Positions 40,257 through 49,036 of a DNA stretch of 64,000 nucleotides are shown here, in pieces. Source of the stretch: Deltaproteobacteria bacterium (GTDB lineage Bacteria; Myxococcota; Kuafuiibacteriia; Kuafuiibacteriales; Kuafuiibacteriaceae). The notes under the pieces were generated by a model. That model ran no database searches and was not told the origin of the DNA. It saw only the letters and a program-made list of their open reading frames with translations. Location: positions 124,001-188,000 of the forward strand of contig JACKEN010000008.1 in assembly GCA_020632995.1 (NCBI GenBank). Direction: 5' to 3'. The translations under genes and the position numbers were made by a program. Numbering within the stretch: the first letter of the stretch is position 1; each line of letters starts with the position of its first letter.

Positions 40257-41252
40257 GTGCGTGTCGTGCTCCGCCTCGCCCTCCTCGCCTCGGGCTGCCT
40301 GGCCCTCACCGCCTGCGCGTGCTCCAACAAGTCGCACCTCACCACCGCCGACGGGCGCGATCGCCTCTACCTCGTCCGCACCCCGTCGAGCTGGGACGGT
40401 CAATCCAGCTTGCCGGTGGTCCTGATGCTCCACGGCGGCGGCGGGGACATGGACGGCACCGAGGAGTCGAGCCGCATGACCGAGGCGGGCACGAAGGCGG
40501 GGTACATGGTCGTGTACCCGGAGGGGGTCGGCAAGAAGGTGCTGGGGCGGCGCTTCGGCACCTGGAACGCCGGGGTCTGCTGCGGCACCGCCATGGCCGA
40601 GCAGGTCGACGACGTGGCGTTCATCCGCACCCTCATCGACACCCTGGTAGCCGAGCGCCACGCCGACCCGAAGCGGATCTACGTCGCCGGGCTCTCCAAC
40701 GGGGCGCTGATGTCCGGCAGGCTGGCTTGCGAGCTCTCGGATCGGATCGCCGCCGCGGGCCCGGTGGCCGGCGCCCACTTCGACGAGGGCTGCCAGCCGG
40801 GTCGTTCGGTGCCGATGTTCTTCATCCACGGCACCGCGGATCAGTGCGTCCCCTACGCGGGCGGGGAGACCTGCGGCGGCTGCTTCGATCGAGCGATCGA
40901 GGAGCTCCTGGATCGGCCCCCCGAGGTCCACGTGAGCTTCCCGTGCGAGGGGCCCACCGACGCCGCCGCGTTCTGGCGGGGGCGCGACCAGTGCACGGGG
41001 GAGGGCGTGACCACGCACCCCAACCCCGACACCACCTGCGTGACGTGGGGCGGCTGCGCGGGCGGCGCCGAGGTGGTGGCGTGCACGGTGGAGGGCGGCG
41101 GCCACACCTGGCCCGGCGGCAAGTTCACCTGCAATCCGCGCAAGGACTACTGCAAGACCTACATGGAGACGGTCGGCAAGATCAGCGACTTCGACGCGAA
41201 CCAGGCCCTGCTCGAGTTCTTCGGGCGCCACGCGCGCGCGGCTACTCCATGA
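40257..41252 (+). CDS. Secreted esterase of the PHB depolymerase/LpqC-like family (lipoprotein)
   Basis: 331 residues from a GTG (another GTG at 40266 is possible). The signal peptide ends in LTACACSN with a lipobox Cys. The alpha/beta-hydrolase fold is evident: oxyanion region PVVLMLHGGGGDMDG, nucleophile elbow GLSNGALMSG with the catalytic Ser, Asp in FIHGTADQCVPY, and His in GGGHTWPGG. This matches the family of extracellular polyhydroxybutyrate depolymerases and feruloyl or acetyl esterases. Extra Cys pairs near the end suggest disulfides. The substrate cannot be fixed. It is convergent with the next gene and overlaps its stop by 11 bp. Confidence 0.88.
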   Translation: MRVVLRLALLASGCLALTACACSNKSHLTTADGRDRLYLVRTPSSWDGQSSLPVVLMLHGGGGDMDGTEESSRMTEAGTKAGYMVVYPEGVGKKVLGRRFGTWNAGVCCGTAMAEQVDDVAFIRTLIDTLVAERHADPKRIYVAGLSNGALMSGRLACELSDRIAAAGPVAGAHFDEGCQPGRSVPMFFIHGTADQCVPYAGGETCGGCFDRAIEELLDRPPEVHVSFPCEGPTDAAAFWRGRDQCTGEGVTTHPNPDTTCVTWGGCAGGAEVVACTVEGGGHTWPGGKFTCNPRKDYCKTYMETVGKISDFDANQALLEFFGRHARAATP

Positions 41253-42579
41253 TGCGCACCGTCACCACCCGCGCCGAGTCGCTGTCCTCGCCGATGGCGT
41301 GACTGGTGAAGAGGTAGGCGACGTCCCCCGAGACCACGGCGGTCCAGGTGATGTTGTTCGTGTCCGGGTACGCCCCGGAGTCGGGGCCCACCATGGGGCA
41401 AGGTGACTTGCCGACCTGGTAGTGGGAGGCGAACGGGCCCCGGGTGGTGACGAGCAGCCCGCCCGCGAAGGTGGTGAGGCTGTCGGCGGCCGCCGCGTCG
41501 GGGATGGATGCGACGGCCTCGTAGTCGCGGGGATGGAAGGCCACGAGGAGCCCGTTGTCGGTGAGCCCGTACAGCTGTCCGTCCAGCTCCGCCAGCGCGG
41601 TCAGGTACCCGAAGACGATGTTCACCCGCACCGCGTCCGCGCGCACCCCGCCCTCGACGACCTCCACCGTGCCCCACAGGGGCGCCACCGCCGCCACCTT
41701 GTCGGGGCCGAGCCAGCGCAGCGCCCCGATCAGATCGCTCCCGTAGCTGAGGTCGAGCGGCGTCTCGCGCCACTCCCCCTCGCCCCGGCGCAGCAGGACC
41801 CCGTAGCGGGTCAGGGCGAAGAGCTCGGACGGGGCGTCGGCGCGCGTCGGCGTCGCCATCCACCGGATCAACTGCTGGGTGGGGGGCGCGGGCGCGGGCT
41901 GAAAGCCACCCTCCAGAGTCCCTACCGCGAGCGGCGGCGCGCGCCCCGACAGCCAGATGGCGCCGGTCGCCGTTCGGGTCCCCGCGAAGACGTTGCTCAG
42001 CCCCACCGTCCCCGTCCGCACGATGGAGGTCTCGTCGATCCGAAACACCACCCCGAAGCGGTTGATGGCCAAGACCCCGCCGCCCGGCTCGGGGAACGCC
42101 ACGAGGACCCGCCCGAGCTCCCCGAGGTTCCGCACCTTCATGTCCAGCATCTTGCAGTGCGCGGTGTCTTCGGGCGCCGGGAGGCGGAAGGCGAGGTCGG
42201 TGGGGAGGGTCGTGGTCTCGGCCCACGCTCCGGCCGCGCCCGCCGTCACCGTCCGGAGGAAGCGCCCACCTCCGGGGTCACGGGGCGGGACGCCCTCCGG
42301 ATCCTGGTCGAGCACCCCGGGCCCTTGGCCCAGCTCGGCCAGGGTCTCCGGGTACAGGAGCGCGGCCAGCCGGACCTCCCCCCGCAGCTCGGGCAGGGCG
42401 GGGAGCTGCCAGGACGAGGGCTCGGCCTCGCGGTCCAGCGCGTACACCGTGAGGTCGTCGTCGTGACGCATCGCGACCAGCAGCGACCGGGTGCCGGGCG
42501 CGTCGGGGAGCGGCACCTCGAGGACCTGCTGCCCACACCCGGCCGTCAGCACGGCCAGGGCCCACACCCACCTCCGCAT
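41242..42579 (-). CDS. Lipoprotein, paralogue 1 of a tandem pair
   Basis: 445 residues with lipobox VLTAGC (Cys15). The sequence is beta-rich with repeated blade-like segments (LLVAMRHDDDLTVYALDREA, LFALTRYGVLLRRGEGEW, DGQLYGLTDNGLLVAFHPRD), indicating a propeller. The next gene upstream on the strand encodes a close relative: both begin MRRWxWALAxLxAGCxQQVxE and share VRLAALLYPETLAELG and the closing segment AVVSGDVAYLFT. They arose by tandem duplication. No enzyme motif is visible. Function unknown; likely a surface or periplasmic protein in the outer membrane. Confidence 0.75.
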   Translation of the reverse strand: MRRWVWALAVLTAGCGQQVLEVPLPDAPGTRSLLVAMRHDDDLTVYALDREAEPSSWQLPALPELRGEVRLAALLYPETLAELGQGPGVLDQDPEGVPPRDPGGGRFLRTVTAGAAGAWAETTTLPTDLAFRLPAPEDTAHCKMLDMKVRNLGELGRVLVAFPEPGGGVLAINRFGVVFRIDETSIVRTGTVGLSNVFAGTRTATGAIWLSGRAPPLAVGTLEGGFQPAPAPPTQQLIRWMATPTRADAPSELFALTRYGVLLRRGEGEWRETPLDLSYGSDLIGALRWLGPDKVAAVAPLWGTVEVVEGGVRADAVRVNIVFGYLTALAELDGQLYGLTDNGLLVAFHPRDYEAVASIPDAAAADSLTTFAGGLLVTTRGPFASHYQVGKSPCPMVGPDSGAYPDTNNITWTAVVSGDVAYLFTSHAIGEDSDSARVVTVRIME

Positions 42580-42631
42580 GGGCCTACTCTACCAGCGGTG
42601 GCCTGCGGCTTCGACTTCGGGCCGGCGTCGG

Positions 42632-43954
42632 CTACTCGTCCAGGCGCACCGTGACCACCCACGCGGACGCTTCGTCCGCCATGGCGGCCTGGCCGGTGAA
42701 GAGGTAGGCCACGTCCCCCGAGACCACCGCGGTCCACACCTCGTGTTCGAGGCCAGGGACCTTGACGCCCGGGCAAGGCAGCTTGTCGAACTGGTAGTGC
42801 GTGATCCAGGGCCCGCGCGCGGTGGCGAGGAGGCCCCCCTGGAAGGGCGTGAGGGTGTCCGCCTTGGTCGCCTCGGGGACCTGCAACTGCGCCAGCGTCG
42901 AGTAGGTGTTCGGGTCGAGGCGCAGGAGCAGGCCGCTTACGGTGAGACCGTAGAGCTGGTCGTCCATCAAGGCGAGGTCCACCGTCGCGTCGACGACGTC
43001 CAGCACCACGTCGCTCCGCTCTCTGTTCACGTCCACCACGCTCACGATGCTCTGGAGGGGGGAGAGCGCGGCCACCCGACCAGGGCCCAGCCACTCCAGT
43101 GCCCCGAAGTGATCGCTCCCGGCGGAGATCGCCAGATCCTGGCTCTGCCACCCGCCTTCGAACCACCGCAAGAGGGCGCCGTAGCGGGTCAGCGCGAAGA
43201 CCTCGGCCGGCGCGTCCGCGCGGGTTGGCGCGGCCATCCACCGGACGGCGTCGCGGATCGCGGGTTGGGTCACCGGGCGGAAGTGCCCGGGGCCGTCGCC
43301 CGCGGACACCAGCGGATCGTAGCCGGCGAGCCAGTAGGTGCCGGTGGCGGTGCGGGTCCCCGCCGTGACGTGCTCGAGGCCCACCGAGCCCAGCGGCTCG
43401 ATGGTGTCCTCGTGGATGCGGAACGCGAGGCCGAAGCGGTTGATGGCCAGGACGCCGCCCTCGGGCTGAGGGAACGCGGCGAGGACCCGCCCCGGCGTGC
43501 CCAGGTCTCGCGCGACGAACCGGGGCGTCTTGCAGTGTCCCCGCGGCAGCGGCACCAGCTGGAAGTCGAGGTCGGCGTCGAGGGCGCTCACCTCGGCCCA
43601 ACCGCTCGGCGCGCCGCCCTCCACCGTGAGCTGAAAGCGTCCGCGCTTCGGGCTCGGGGGCGGCTCGCCCGCAGGATCCACGAGGAGCTCGCCCGCGTCC
43701 CGCCCCAGCTCGGCCAGGGTCTCGGGGTACAGGAGCGCGGCCAGCCGGACGTCCCCGCGCACCTCGGGCAGGCCCGGGAGCGCCCACGACGAGGGCTCGG
43801 CCTCCCGGTCCACCGCGTAGACCGTGAGGCGATCGTCGTAGCGCATCGCGACGAGGATCGAGCGGGTGCCGGGGACGTCGGGGAGCGCCACCTCCACCAC
43901 CTGCTGGCTGCACCCCGCGCCGAGGGCGGCCAGGGCCCACGCCCACCTCCGCAT
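42632..43954 (-). CDS. Lipoprotein, paralogue 2 of a tandem pair
   Basis: 440 residues with lipobox ALGAGC (Cys15). It parallels the preceding entry along its whole length (SILVAMRYDDRLTVYAVDRE, VLAAFPQPEGGVLAINRFGL, MDDQLYGLTVSGLLLRLDPN) and differs mainly in loop lengths and in the segment around residues 90-130. It is encoded 52 bp upstream of paralogue 1 on the same strand and could share its transcript. The two probably have related but diverged ligands. Function unknown. Confidence 0.75.
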   Translation of the reverse strand: MRRWAWALAALGAGCSQQVVEVALPDVPGTRSILVAMRYDDRLTVYAVDREAEPSSWALPGLPEVRGDVRLAALLYPETLAELGRDAGELLVDPAGEPPPSPKRGRFQLTVEGGAPSGWAEVSALDADLDFQLVPLPRGHCKTPRFVARDLGTPGRVLAAFPQPEGGVLAINRFGLAFRIHEDTIEPLGSVGLEHVTAGTRTATGTYWLAGYDPLVSAGDGPGHFRPVTQPAIRDAVRWMAAPTRADAPAEVFALTRYGALLRWFEGGWQSQDLAISAGSDHFGALEWLGPGRVAALSPLQSIVSVVDVNRERSDVVLDVVDATVDLALMDDQLYGLTVSGLLLRLDPNTYSTLAQLQVPEATKADTLTPFQGGLLATARGPWITHYQFDKLPCPGVKVPGLEHEVWTAVVSGDVAYLFTGQAAMADEASAWVVTVRLDE

Positions 43955-43980
43955 GCGCCCAGTCTATCAGCCCTCGCGCG

Positions 43981-44523
43981 CTACTTCGACTTGGGCCGGA
44001 ACGCCTTCACCGTGGCCTCGTCCGTGGTCAGGTAGGGGCCGTCGATGAGGTCGATGCAGTACGGGATGGCCGGCATCACCGCGTCCAGGCACTCCCGGAT
44101 CGACTTCGGCTTGCCGGGCAGGTTGACGATGAGCGCCTTGCCCCGGATCGCCGCGGTCTGACGGGAGAGGATCGCGGTGGGGACGTACTGCAGGCTGACC
44201 TGCCGCATGAGCTCACCGAAGCCGGGCATGGGCTTGTCGGCCACCGCGAGGGTGGCCTCGGGGGTCACGTCCCGCGGCGCGGGGCCGGTGCCGCCGGTGG
44301 TCACCACGAGGCAGCAGCCCTCGTCGTCGACCAGCGCCTTCAGCGTCGCCTCGATCACCGGCTGGTCATCGGAGATCACCCGGGCCACGGGTTCCCACTG
44401 TGAGGTCAACACCTCTTCGAAGTAGCCCCGGATGGCGGGCCCTCCGAGGTCCTCGTATTCGCCGCGGCTCGCGCGGTCGGAGACGGTCACGATGCCGATC
44501 CTGGCCACCTGCTGGTTGTTCAC
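43981..44523 (-). CDS. MogA/MoaB-type molybdopterin adenylyltransferase
   Basis: 180 residues starting at a GTG (VNNQQVARIGIVTVSDRASR); other upstream codons are not good starts. It has the MPT-binding fold signature: TVSDRASRGEYEDLGG, VVTTGGTGPAPRDVTPEATL and the closing MPAIPYCIDLIDGPYL. It matches the MogA group, which adenylates molybdopterin before molybdenum insertion; the ~195-residue E. coli enzyme is similar in size. MoaB-type enzymes are the alternative. No other molybdenum-cofactor gene lies in the window. It is divergent from the hydrolase gene across 79 bp. Confidence 0.9.
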   Translation of the reverse strand: MNNQQVARIGIVTVSDRASRGEYEDLGGPAIRGYFEEVLTSQWEPVARVISDDQPVIEATLKALVDDEGCCLVVTTGGTGPAPRDVTPEATLAVADKPMPGFGELMRQVSLQYVPTAILSRQTAAIRGKALIVNLPGKPKSIRECLDAVMPAIPYCIDLIDGPYLTTDEATVKAFRPKSK

Positions 44524-44602
44524 GAGCCGGGAGGTAGTCCATACCGACCCTCCCCGACAAGGTGCTTGGCGCCCTCGCGGCCATCGTCCATGCTCCCGCG
44601 CC

Positions 44603-46390
44603 ATGGAAGCTCCCGCGGGCCCGACACGGGCGCGGCGGCGCTGGCTCAGGCGCCTGGCCGTGGTGGTGGCCCTCGGGGCTGCGCTCCTGGCCCTGGTCTA
44701 CGCCTTCCGGCACCGGGTGGTGGGGGAGGTCCTCGACTTCCCCGAGTTCACCCACGAGGAGGGCGAGCACCGCGCGTTCATGCTCCCGATGGCGGACGGG
44801 GTGGAGCTCTACACGCAAGTCTTCCTGCCACAGGGCGAGGGGCCGTGGCCGGTGGTGCTGGTGCGGAGCCCCTACGACGTGGCCGACAGCTTCGCCACGC
44901 TGTGTGGGCTCTTCGTGCGCTACGGCTACGGCTGCGTGTACCAGGACGTGCGGGGCCGCATGCGCTCACAGGGCGAGTGGGTGCCCATGTACAACGAGCG
45001 CGCGGACGGCATCACCACCCTCGACTGGCTGGTGAAGCAGGACTTCATGAACGGCAACATCGCGCTGTTCGGCATGAGCTACCTGGCGTCGGTCCAGTGG
45101 GCGGTGGCCGACGTGCTCCCGCCCGAGGTGAAGACCATGGTGCCGATGGTCTACGGCATGGACGGCTATGGCGCGCAGTACGAGGGCGGTCTGTTCAAGC
45201 ACGAGGTCATCACCGCGTGGGCGGCCCTGATGCCGGATCGCGACATGCACCTCGGGAACGGCGCCGCCTACCACGCGGCCACCCGCTACCGCCCGGCGAA
45301 GGACGTGGACGAGAAGCTCTTCGGGGTGCGCCTGCCCTGGTACGAGACCTGGATCGAGGCCGACACCCGCGGCGCCGCGTTCTGGAACCGGGAGGACGTG
45401 CGCTTCATGCGCCTGCAGCCGGCCCGCACCAAGGTGCCGGTGCTGATCCTCGGGGGGTGGTTCGACGTCTTCCTCGGTCCCCAGCTGAAGGACGTGGCCC
45501 GCCTCGCCACCCGGGCCGAGAGCCGGGTCCTCATCGGCCCGTGGCATCACCTGCAGTTCAGCGACAGCGCGCAGCCCAACGACATCGGCCTCGGGGGCGA
45601 GTGGCGCGAGGTGTTGGAGTGGCTGGATCACCACCTGAAGGGCCGCCCCTACGCCCGCGAGACGGGCGTGATCGTGACCTACGCGATGGGCGCGGGGACC
45701 TGGCACACCCGGCCGGACTTCCCGCCCCCCACGCAGCCGGCGCGCTGGTCCCTGGACGCGCTGGAGGCGAGCCTCGGCTGCCCCGGCGGGCGCCTCGTCA
45801 CGGGGCCGGTGCCCACCGCCACCGTGGCCTACCGCTACGATCCCGACGATCCGGTGCCGTCCCAGGGTGGTGGTGCGCTCCTCGCCTTCGCGTTCGGGAC
45901 CTTCGACGGGGTGCGGCCGGGCGCGGTGGCCCAGGACGAGCGGTGCGATCGGCAAGACGTCTTGACGTTCCGGTCCGAGATCGTGCAACAGAGCCTGCAC
46001 ATCGCGGGGCCGGTGCAGGTGGAGTTGACGGTGAGCTCGAGCGCGCCCGACACCGCCTTCACCGCCAAGCTGATCCAGGAGGGGCCGGACGGGTCGCGCG
46101 TGAACATCCGCGATGGCGCGATCACCCTCGCCATGCGCGGGGGCGAGGATCGGCGCCGCCCCTACACACCCGGCGACCGGGTCGAGGTGCGGATCGAGAC
46201 CTGGCCGATCGAGTGGGTGGTGCCGCCCGGCGCCCGCCTGGTGCTCGAGGTCTCGAGCAGCAACTTCCCCGCCCTGCACGCCCACCCCAACCGCTACGGG
46301 CCCTGGGCGGAGCAGGACGGCGCGGACGTGGCCACCAACCGTGTGCACGGAGGATCATTGATCCTTCCGATCTGGGAGGATCCGACCTGA
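44603..46390 (+). CDS. CocE/NonD (X-Pro dipeptidyl-peptidase S15) family hydrolase
   Basis: 595 residues. An N-terminal membrane helix (LRRLAVVVALGAALLALVYAF) suggests export or membrane anchoring. The catalytic domain has the nucleophile motif GMSYLASVQW, VRSPYDVADSFATLCG and YQDVRGRMRSQGEW, with Asp in LGGWFDVFLG and His in GPWHHLQFS. The C-terminal jelly roll (EVSSSNFPALHAHPNR) completes the family layout. These enzymes hydrolyse acyl esters or amides; substrates range from cocaine esters to glutaryl-7-ACA and peptides. Which applies here cannot be told. An inverted repeat follows just after the stop. Confidence 0.88.
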   Translation: MEAPAGPTRARRRWLRRLAVVVALGAALLALVYAFRHRVVGEVLDFPEFTHEEGEHRAFMLPMADGVELYTQVFLPQGEGPWPVVLVRSPYDVADSFATLCGLFVRYGYGCVYQDVRGRMRSQGEWVPMYNERADGITTLDWLVKQDFMNGNIALFGMSYLASVQWAVADVLPPEVKTMVPMVYGMDGYGAQYEGGLFKHEVITAWAALMPDRDMHLGNGAAYHAATRYRPAKDVDEKLFGVRLPWYETWIEADTRGAAFWNREDVRFMRLQPARTKVPVLILGGWFDVFLGPQLKDVARLATRAESRVLIGPWHHLQFSDSAQPNDIGLGGEWREVLEWLDHHLKGRPYARETGVIVTYAMGAGTWHTRPDFPPPTQPARWSLDALEASLGCPGGRLVTGPVPTATVAYRYDPDDPVPSQGGGALLAFAFGTFDGVRPGAVAQDERCDRQDVLTFRSEIVQQSLHIAGPVQVELTVSSSAPDTAFTAKLIQEGPDGSRVNIRDGAITLAMRGGEDRRRPYTPGDRVEVRIETWPIEWVVPPGARLVLEVSSSNFPALHAHPNRYGPWAEQDGADVATNRVHGGSLILPIWEDPT

Positions 46391-46392
46391 CC

Positions 46393-46408
46393 TGCGTACA
46401 TTTACGCA
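46393..46408. promoter_or_regulatory. Inverted repeat TGCGTA-CATT-TACGCA
   Basis: A perfect 6-bp inverted repeat with a 4-bp spacer lies right after the hydrolase stop and 145 bp before the next start. It could be an operator or part of a terminator, but there is no T-run. Confidence 0.3.
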
Positions 46409-46472
46409 CATAGACCGGCGGCGTACCACTTGGTCTGAAGGCCGCGAACGGCAGTTCGGAAAGCCACCTTGC

Positions 46473-46501
46473 TTGACTGGAGCGCCGACGCGGCCTAGTC
46501 A
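46473..46501 (+). promoter_or_regulatory. Possible sigma-70-like promoter before the small lipoprotein gene
   Basis: TTGACT and TAGTCA are separated by 17 bp, 52 bp before the start codon of the downstream lipoprotein. The -35 matches well; the -10 is weak. Confidence 0.3.
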
Positions 46502-46553
46502 TCACCCGGTAAGGGCGCCCGTTCGAGGCGTTACGAGGGAGAGGACAGAAGCG

Positions 46554-46991
46554 ATGAAGCGATTCTGGTTGGTTGGAGCCCTGTCGTTGGCCGCGTTGGC
46601 CTGTGATCCGAACACGAAGCCCACGGACACCGTGCGCAACAACACCTATTCCAGCGCCGATGAGCCTGGCTGGACCATCTCAGCCATCTCCGTGCGCGTT
46701 GCCGTCGATGACGCTGGCGAGCTGCTGGCGCCCGGCGCTGCGGGTGAGTACGGTGCGAACATCCTGAGCGGTGACCTGGCCCCCAACTCCGCCGCTGCGG
46801 GCGAGACGCCCAGCGCGGGCTCGGAGCAGACCATCAGCGCGCTCGACTGCAACAGCTACGACGTCAAGGTCACGGTCGGCGGCGTCGACTGCGAGCTGAC
46901 CGACGAGCAGGGCACCGGGCCCCGGTACCTCTGCTTCTCCCAGCACCGCTGGGACATCAGCGCGGACGAGCTCGGCGACTGCGGCTTCTGA
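46554..46991 (+). CDS. Small lipoprotein of unknown function
   Basis: 145 residues; an AGGGAGAGGA ribosome binding region precedes the ATG. The signal peptide ends in SLAALAC (Cys17). The mature part (TISAISVRVAVDDAGELLAP, DVKVTVGGVDCELTDEQGTG) is beta-rich with three Cys near the C-terminus (DCEL, LCFSQHRWD, LGDCGF). No family is recognised. It stands alone: the 163 bp upstream hold a candidate promoter and an inverted repeat, and a bidirectional hairpin terminator follows directly. Confidence 0.7.
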   Translation: MKRFWLVGALSLAALACDPNTKPTDTVRNNTYSSADEPGWTISAISVRVAVDDAGELLAPGAAGEYGANILSGDLAPNSAAAGETPSAGSEQTISALDCNSYDVKVTVGGVDCELTDEQGTGPRYLCFSQHRWDISADELGDCGF

Positions 46992-47003
46992 TGCCGCGTG
47001 GGG

Positions 47004-47023
47004 GGTGGGCCTTCGGGCCCACC
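47004..47023. terminator. Hairpin terminator between convergent genes
   Basis: GGTGGGCC-TTCG-GGCCCACC is a perfect 8-bp stem with a UUCG loop. It starts 12 bp after the small lipoprotein stop and touches the stop of the convergent membrane-protein gene, so it could terminate both. No long T-tract follows. Confidence 0.6.
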
Positions 47024-47634
47024 TACCCTTCCCGGGCCAGGCGGTCCCGCGCCCGCACCATCCGGTGGGCGGCGCCGTAGATCAGCCCCAGCGGGCCCAG
47101 GTGGAACACGAACAGGTGCACCGGGTCCGTCGCTCCGCAGCGCATGTGGAGCAGCGCGAGGCCCACCCCGGTCATCCCCAAGGCCATCACCAGCGCGGGG
47201 TTCGGGAAGCGGCGCCACAGGCGCCCGCTCAGGATCCCCAGCACCAGCATGGCCAGGCCCGAGGTGCCGGTGCCGAACAGGAAACACGGCATCCCGGCCC
47301 GGAGCTGATCCTCGGGGCTCGGGCCGCCGGGGACCACGGTCATGAGCAGCGCGGCCACGGTGCCGAGGGCGACCCCGCCCGCCGCCGCGTACACCCAGCG
47401 CTGGCTCACCAGGGGTAGCCCGAGGGTGATCGCCACGCCGACCAGGGTCCCGGTGAGGAGGAGGGCGAGCGCGAGGCCCCAGACCGCGTCGCGGCCATGG
47501 GCGGCGTCCGGTACGGGCTGGAGCCACGTCAGGCCCATCCAGGCGGCCAGGAGCGCGGCGTAGCCGGCCAGGGCGACGCCTCGGCGTTGCTTCAGGGTCC
47601 GGAGATCACTCCGGATTTGGCCGACTGCATCCAT
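47023..47634 (-). CDS. Polytopic membrane protein, possibly an NrsF-like anti-sigma factor
   Basis: 203 residues from MDAVGQIRSDLRTLKQRR. About six hydrophobic helices follow a short cytoplasmic N-terminus. The last third (MPCFLFGTGTSGLAMLVLGI, then LLHMRCGATDPVHLFVFHLG) places a Cys- and His-containing motif in the membrane, which resembles the NrsF/DUF1109 type of anti-sigma factor in which Cys and His sit in late helices. No sigma factor gene is adjacent, so this is only a guess; a transporter-like or unknown integral protein is equally possible. Confidence 0.6.
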   Translation of the reverse strand: MDAVGQIRSDLRTLKQRRGVALAGYAALLAAWMGLTWLQPVPDAAHGRDAVWGLALALLLTGTLVGVAITLGLPLVSQRWVYAAAGGVALGTVAALLMTVVPGGPSPEDQLRAGMPCFLFGTGTSGLAMLVLGILSGRLWRRFPNPALVMALGMTGVGLALLHMRCGATDPVHLFVFHLGPLGLIYGAAHRMVRARDRLAREG

Positions 47635-47762
47635 CGTGGGGTTCAGGCTCTCGCTCCGGGGTACGGCGGCGCGCCGCGGGCTGTTACCCTCGCGCCCGAC
47701 CAAGCCTTCGCGGCGGGGCGCGATCTGCGGTAACCAGAACCGCCCCGACCGGGTAGAACAAC

Positions 47763-48434
47763 GTGGTGCGCCTCGTGAAGATCCCCGGCCTCACCGCCGC
47801 CCTCGCCCTGGTCGTGCTGGCCGCCGGGTGTGGCCAGAACATCGTGGGCGCGCTGCCGCTCGAGGACGCGGGTGTCCAGCCCGACGCGGGCGAGGGCGTA
47901 GACGGGGGCGTGGATCCGAACGCGTACCCGGACGGCCCCTACGGCGCGTTCGTGGGCGACACCCTCGTCAACATGGCTTTCAATGGCTACGTGAACGACC
48001 ACCCCTCCGAGGGCGCGGTCGAGAACAGCGGCTACATCGAGGGCTACACGTTCCAGGACGTGCGCGAGCTCGGGCGCTACCGCTACATGCTCATCAACGT
48101 GGCGGCGGAGTGGTGCCAGGGGTGCCGCGTGGAGGCACAGCAGATCCCCGGGCTCTACGAGGCGTGGGCCAACCGGGGCGGCTACGTCATGAGCGTCATC
48201 ACCGAGAACTCGTCGTCGCGGCCCGCCAGCAAGCGCAACCTGGACGCCTGGGTGGCCACGTATCCTATCAACTACACCATGGTCCACGACCCGGAGTCGC
48301 TCATCAGTCGCAACCTGGGTTACGACACGCTGCCCCTGAACGTGATCGTGGACCTGGAGACCATGACGATCACCCACCGGGTGTTCGGCGAGGACTTCGC
48401 CATCTTCCAGACCTTCGATGGGCTCCTGCCCTGA
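47763..48434 (+). CDS. Thioredoxin-like lipoprotein, first gene of a cytochrome/barrel operon
   Basis: 223 residues, GTG start, with lipobox VLAAGC (Cys23) and an Asp/Gly-rich linker. The redox motif WCQGC sits in INVAAEWCQGCRVEAQQIPG, followed by the cis-Pro region DTLPLNVIVDLETM. It is a TlpA/ResA-like extracytoplasmic thiol-disulfide protein. In this context it may maintain thiols for heme attachment to the cytochromes encoded downstream, or act as an oxidoreductase partner. A second thioredoxin-like lipoprotein follows after 19 bp. Confidence 0.8.
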   Translation: MVRLVKIPGLTAALALVVLAAGCGQNIVGALPLEDAGVQPDAGEGVDGGVDPNAYPDGPYGAFVGDTLVNMAFNGYVNDHPSEGAVENSGYIEGYTFQDVRELGRYRYMLINVAAEWCQGCRVEAQQIPGLYEAWANRGGYVMSVITENSSSRPASKRNLDAWVATYPINYTMVHDPESLISRNLGYDTLPLNVIVDLETMTITHRVFGEDFAIFQTFDGLLP

Positions 48435-48453
48435 GGAACCGAGACCAACCCCC

Positions 48454-49020
48454 ATGCGAGCGCACCTCACTTCCCTCTTCATCGCGGCCCTCGTCGGCTG
48501 CGCCAGCACCCAGCCCGCTCCCGCGGGCGACGGGGACGCGGCCAAGGCGCCGGTGACCGACGCGGCGAAGGCGGCCGGCAAGGCCGCCGCGGCCAAGATC
48601 CCCGACTTCACGCTGGAGACGGTGGACGGTGAGCGCTTCACCCTCTCCGAGCACGTGGGCCAGGAGGTCATCGTGATGAGCTTCTGGGCCACCTGGTGCC
48701 AGCCCTGCCTCGCCGAGCTGCCGCACCTGGACGCGCTCTACCAGCAGGAGAAGGACAACGGCCTCCTCGTGGTGGCGGTGTCCATGGACGAGCCCACCAG
48801 CCAGGCCGAGGTGGCCCCCACCGTGGCGCGGCTCGGGCTCACCATGCCGGTGGTGCTCGACACCGAGCAGCGGGCGGTGGCGCTGTACAACCGCTCCCGG
48901 AACGCCCCGATGACCGTGGTCATCGACAAGGGCGGCCAGGTGGTGCGGGCCAGCGCGGGCTACAACCCCGGTGACGAAGAGCACCTGGCGGAGGAGGTCC
49001 GAGGCCTCCTCGCCCAGTAG
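48454..49020 (+). CDS. TlpA/ResA-like thioredoxin lipoprotein
   Basis: 188 residues from MRAHLTSLFIAALVGC (lipobox Cys16). An Ala/Lys-rich linker leads to a complete TlpA domain: IPDFTLETVDGERFTLSEHV, the active site SFWATWCQPCLAELPHLDAL, and NAPMTVVIDKGGQVVR. It is likely a periplasmic or membrane-anchored thiol reductase that keeps CXXCH sites of c-type cytochromes reduced. Its location between another thioredoxin and a barrel-cytochrome set supports this. Confidence 0.88.
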   Translation: MRAHLTSLFIAALVGCASTQPAPAGDGDAAKAPVTDAAKAAGKAAAAKIPDFTLETVDGERFTLSEHVGQEVIVMSFWATWCQPCLAELPHLDALYQQEKDNGLLVVAVSMDEPTSQAEVAPTVARLGLTMPVVLDTEQRAVALYNRSRNAPMTVVIDKGGQVVRASAGYNPGDEEHLAEEVRGLLAQ

Positions 49021-49036
49021 CCCGGGCCACCGCGTC

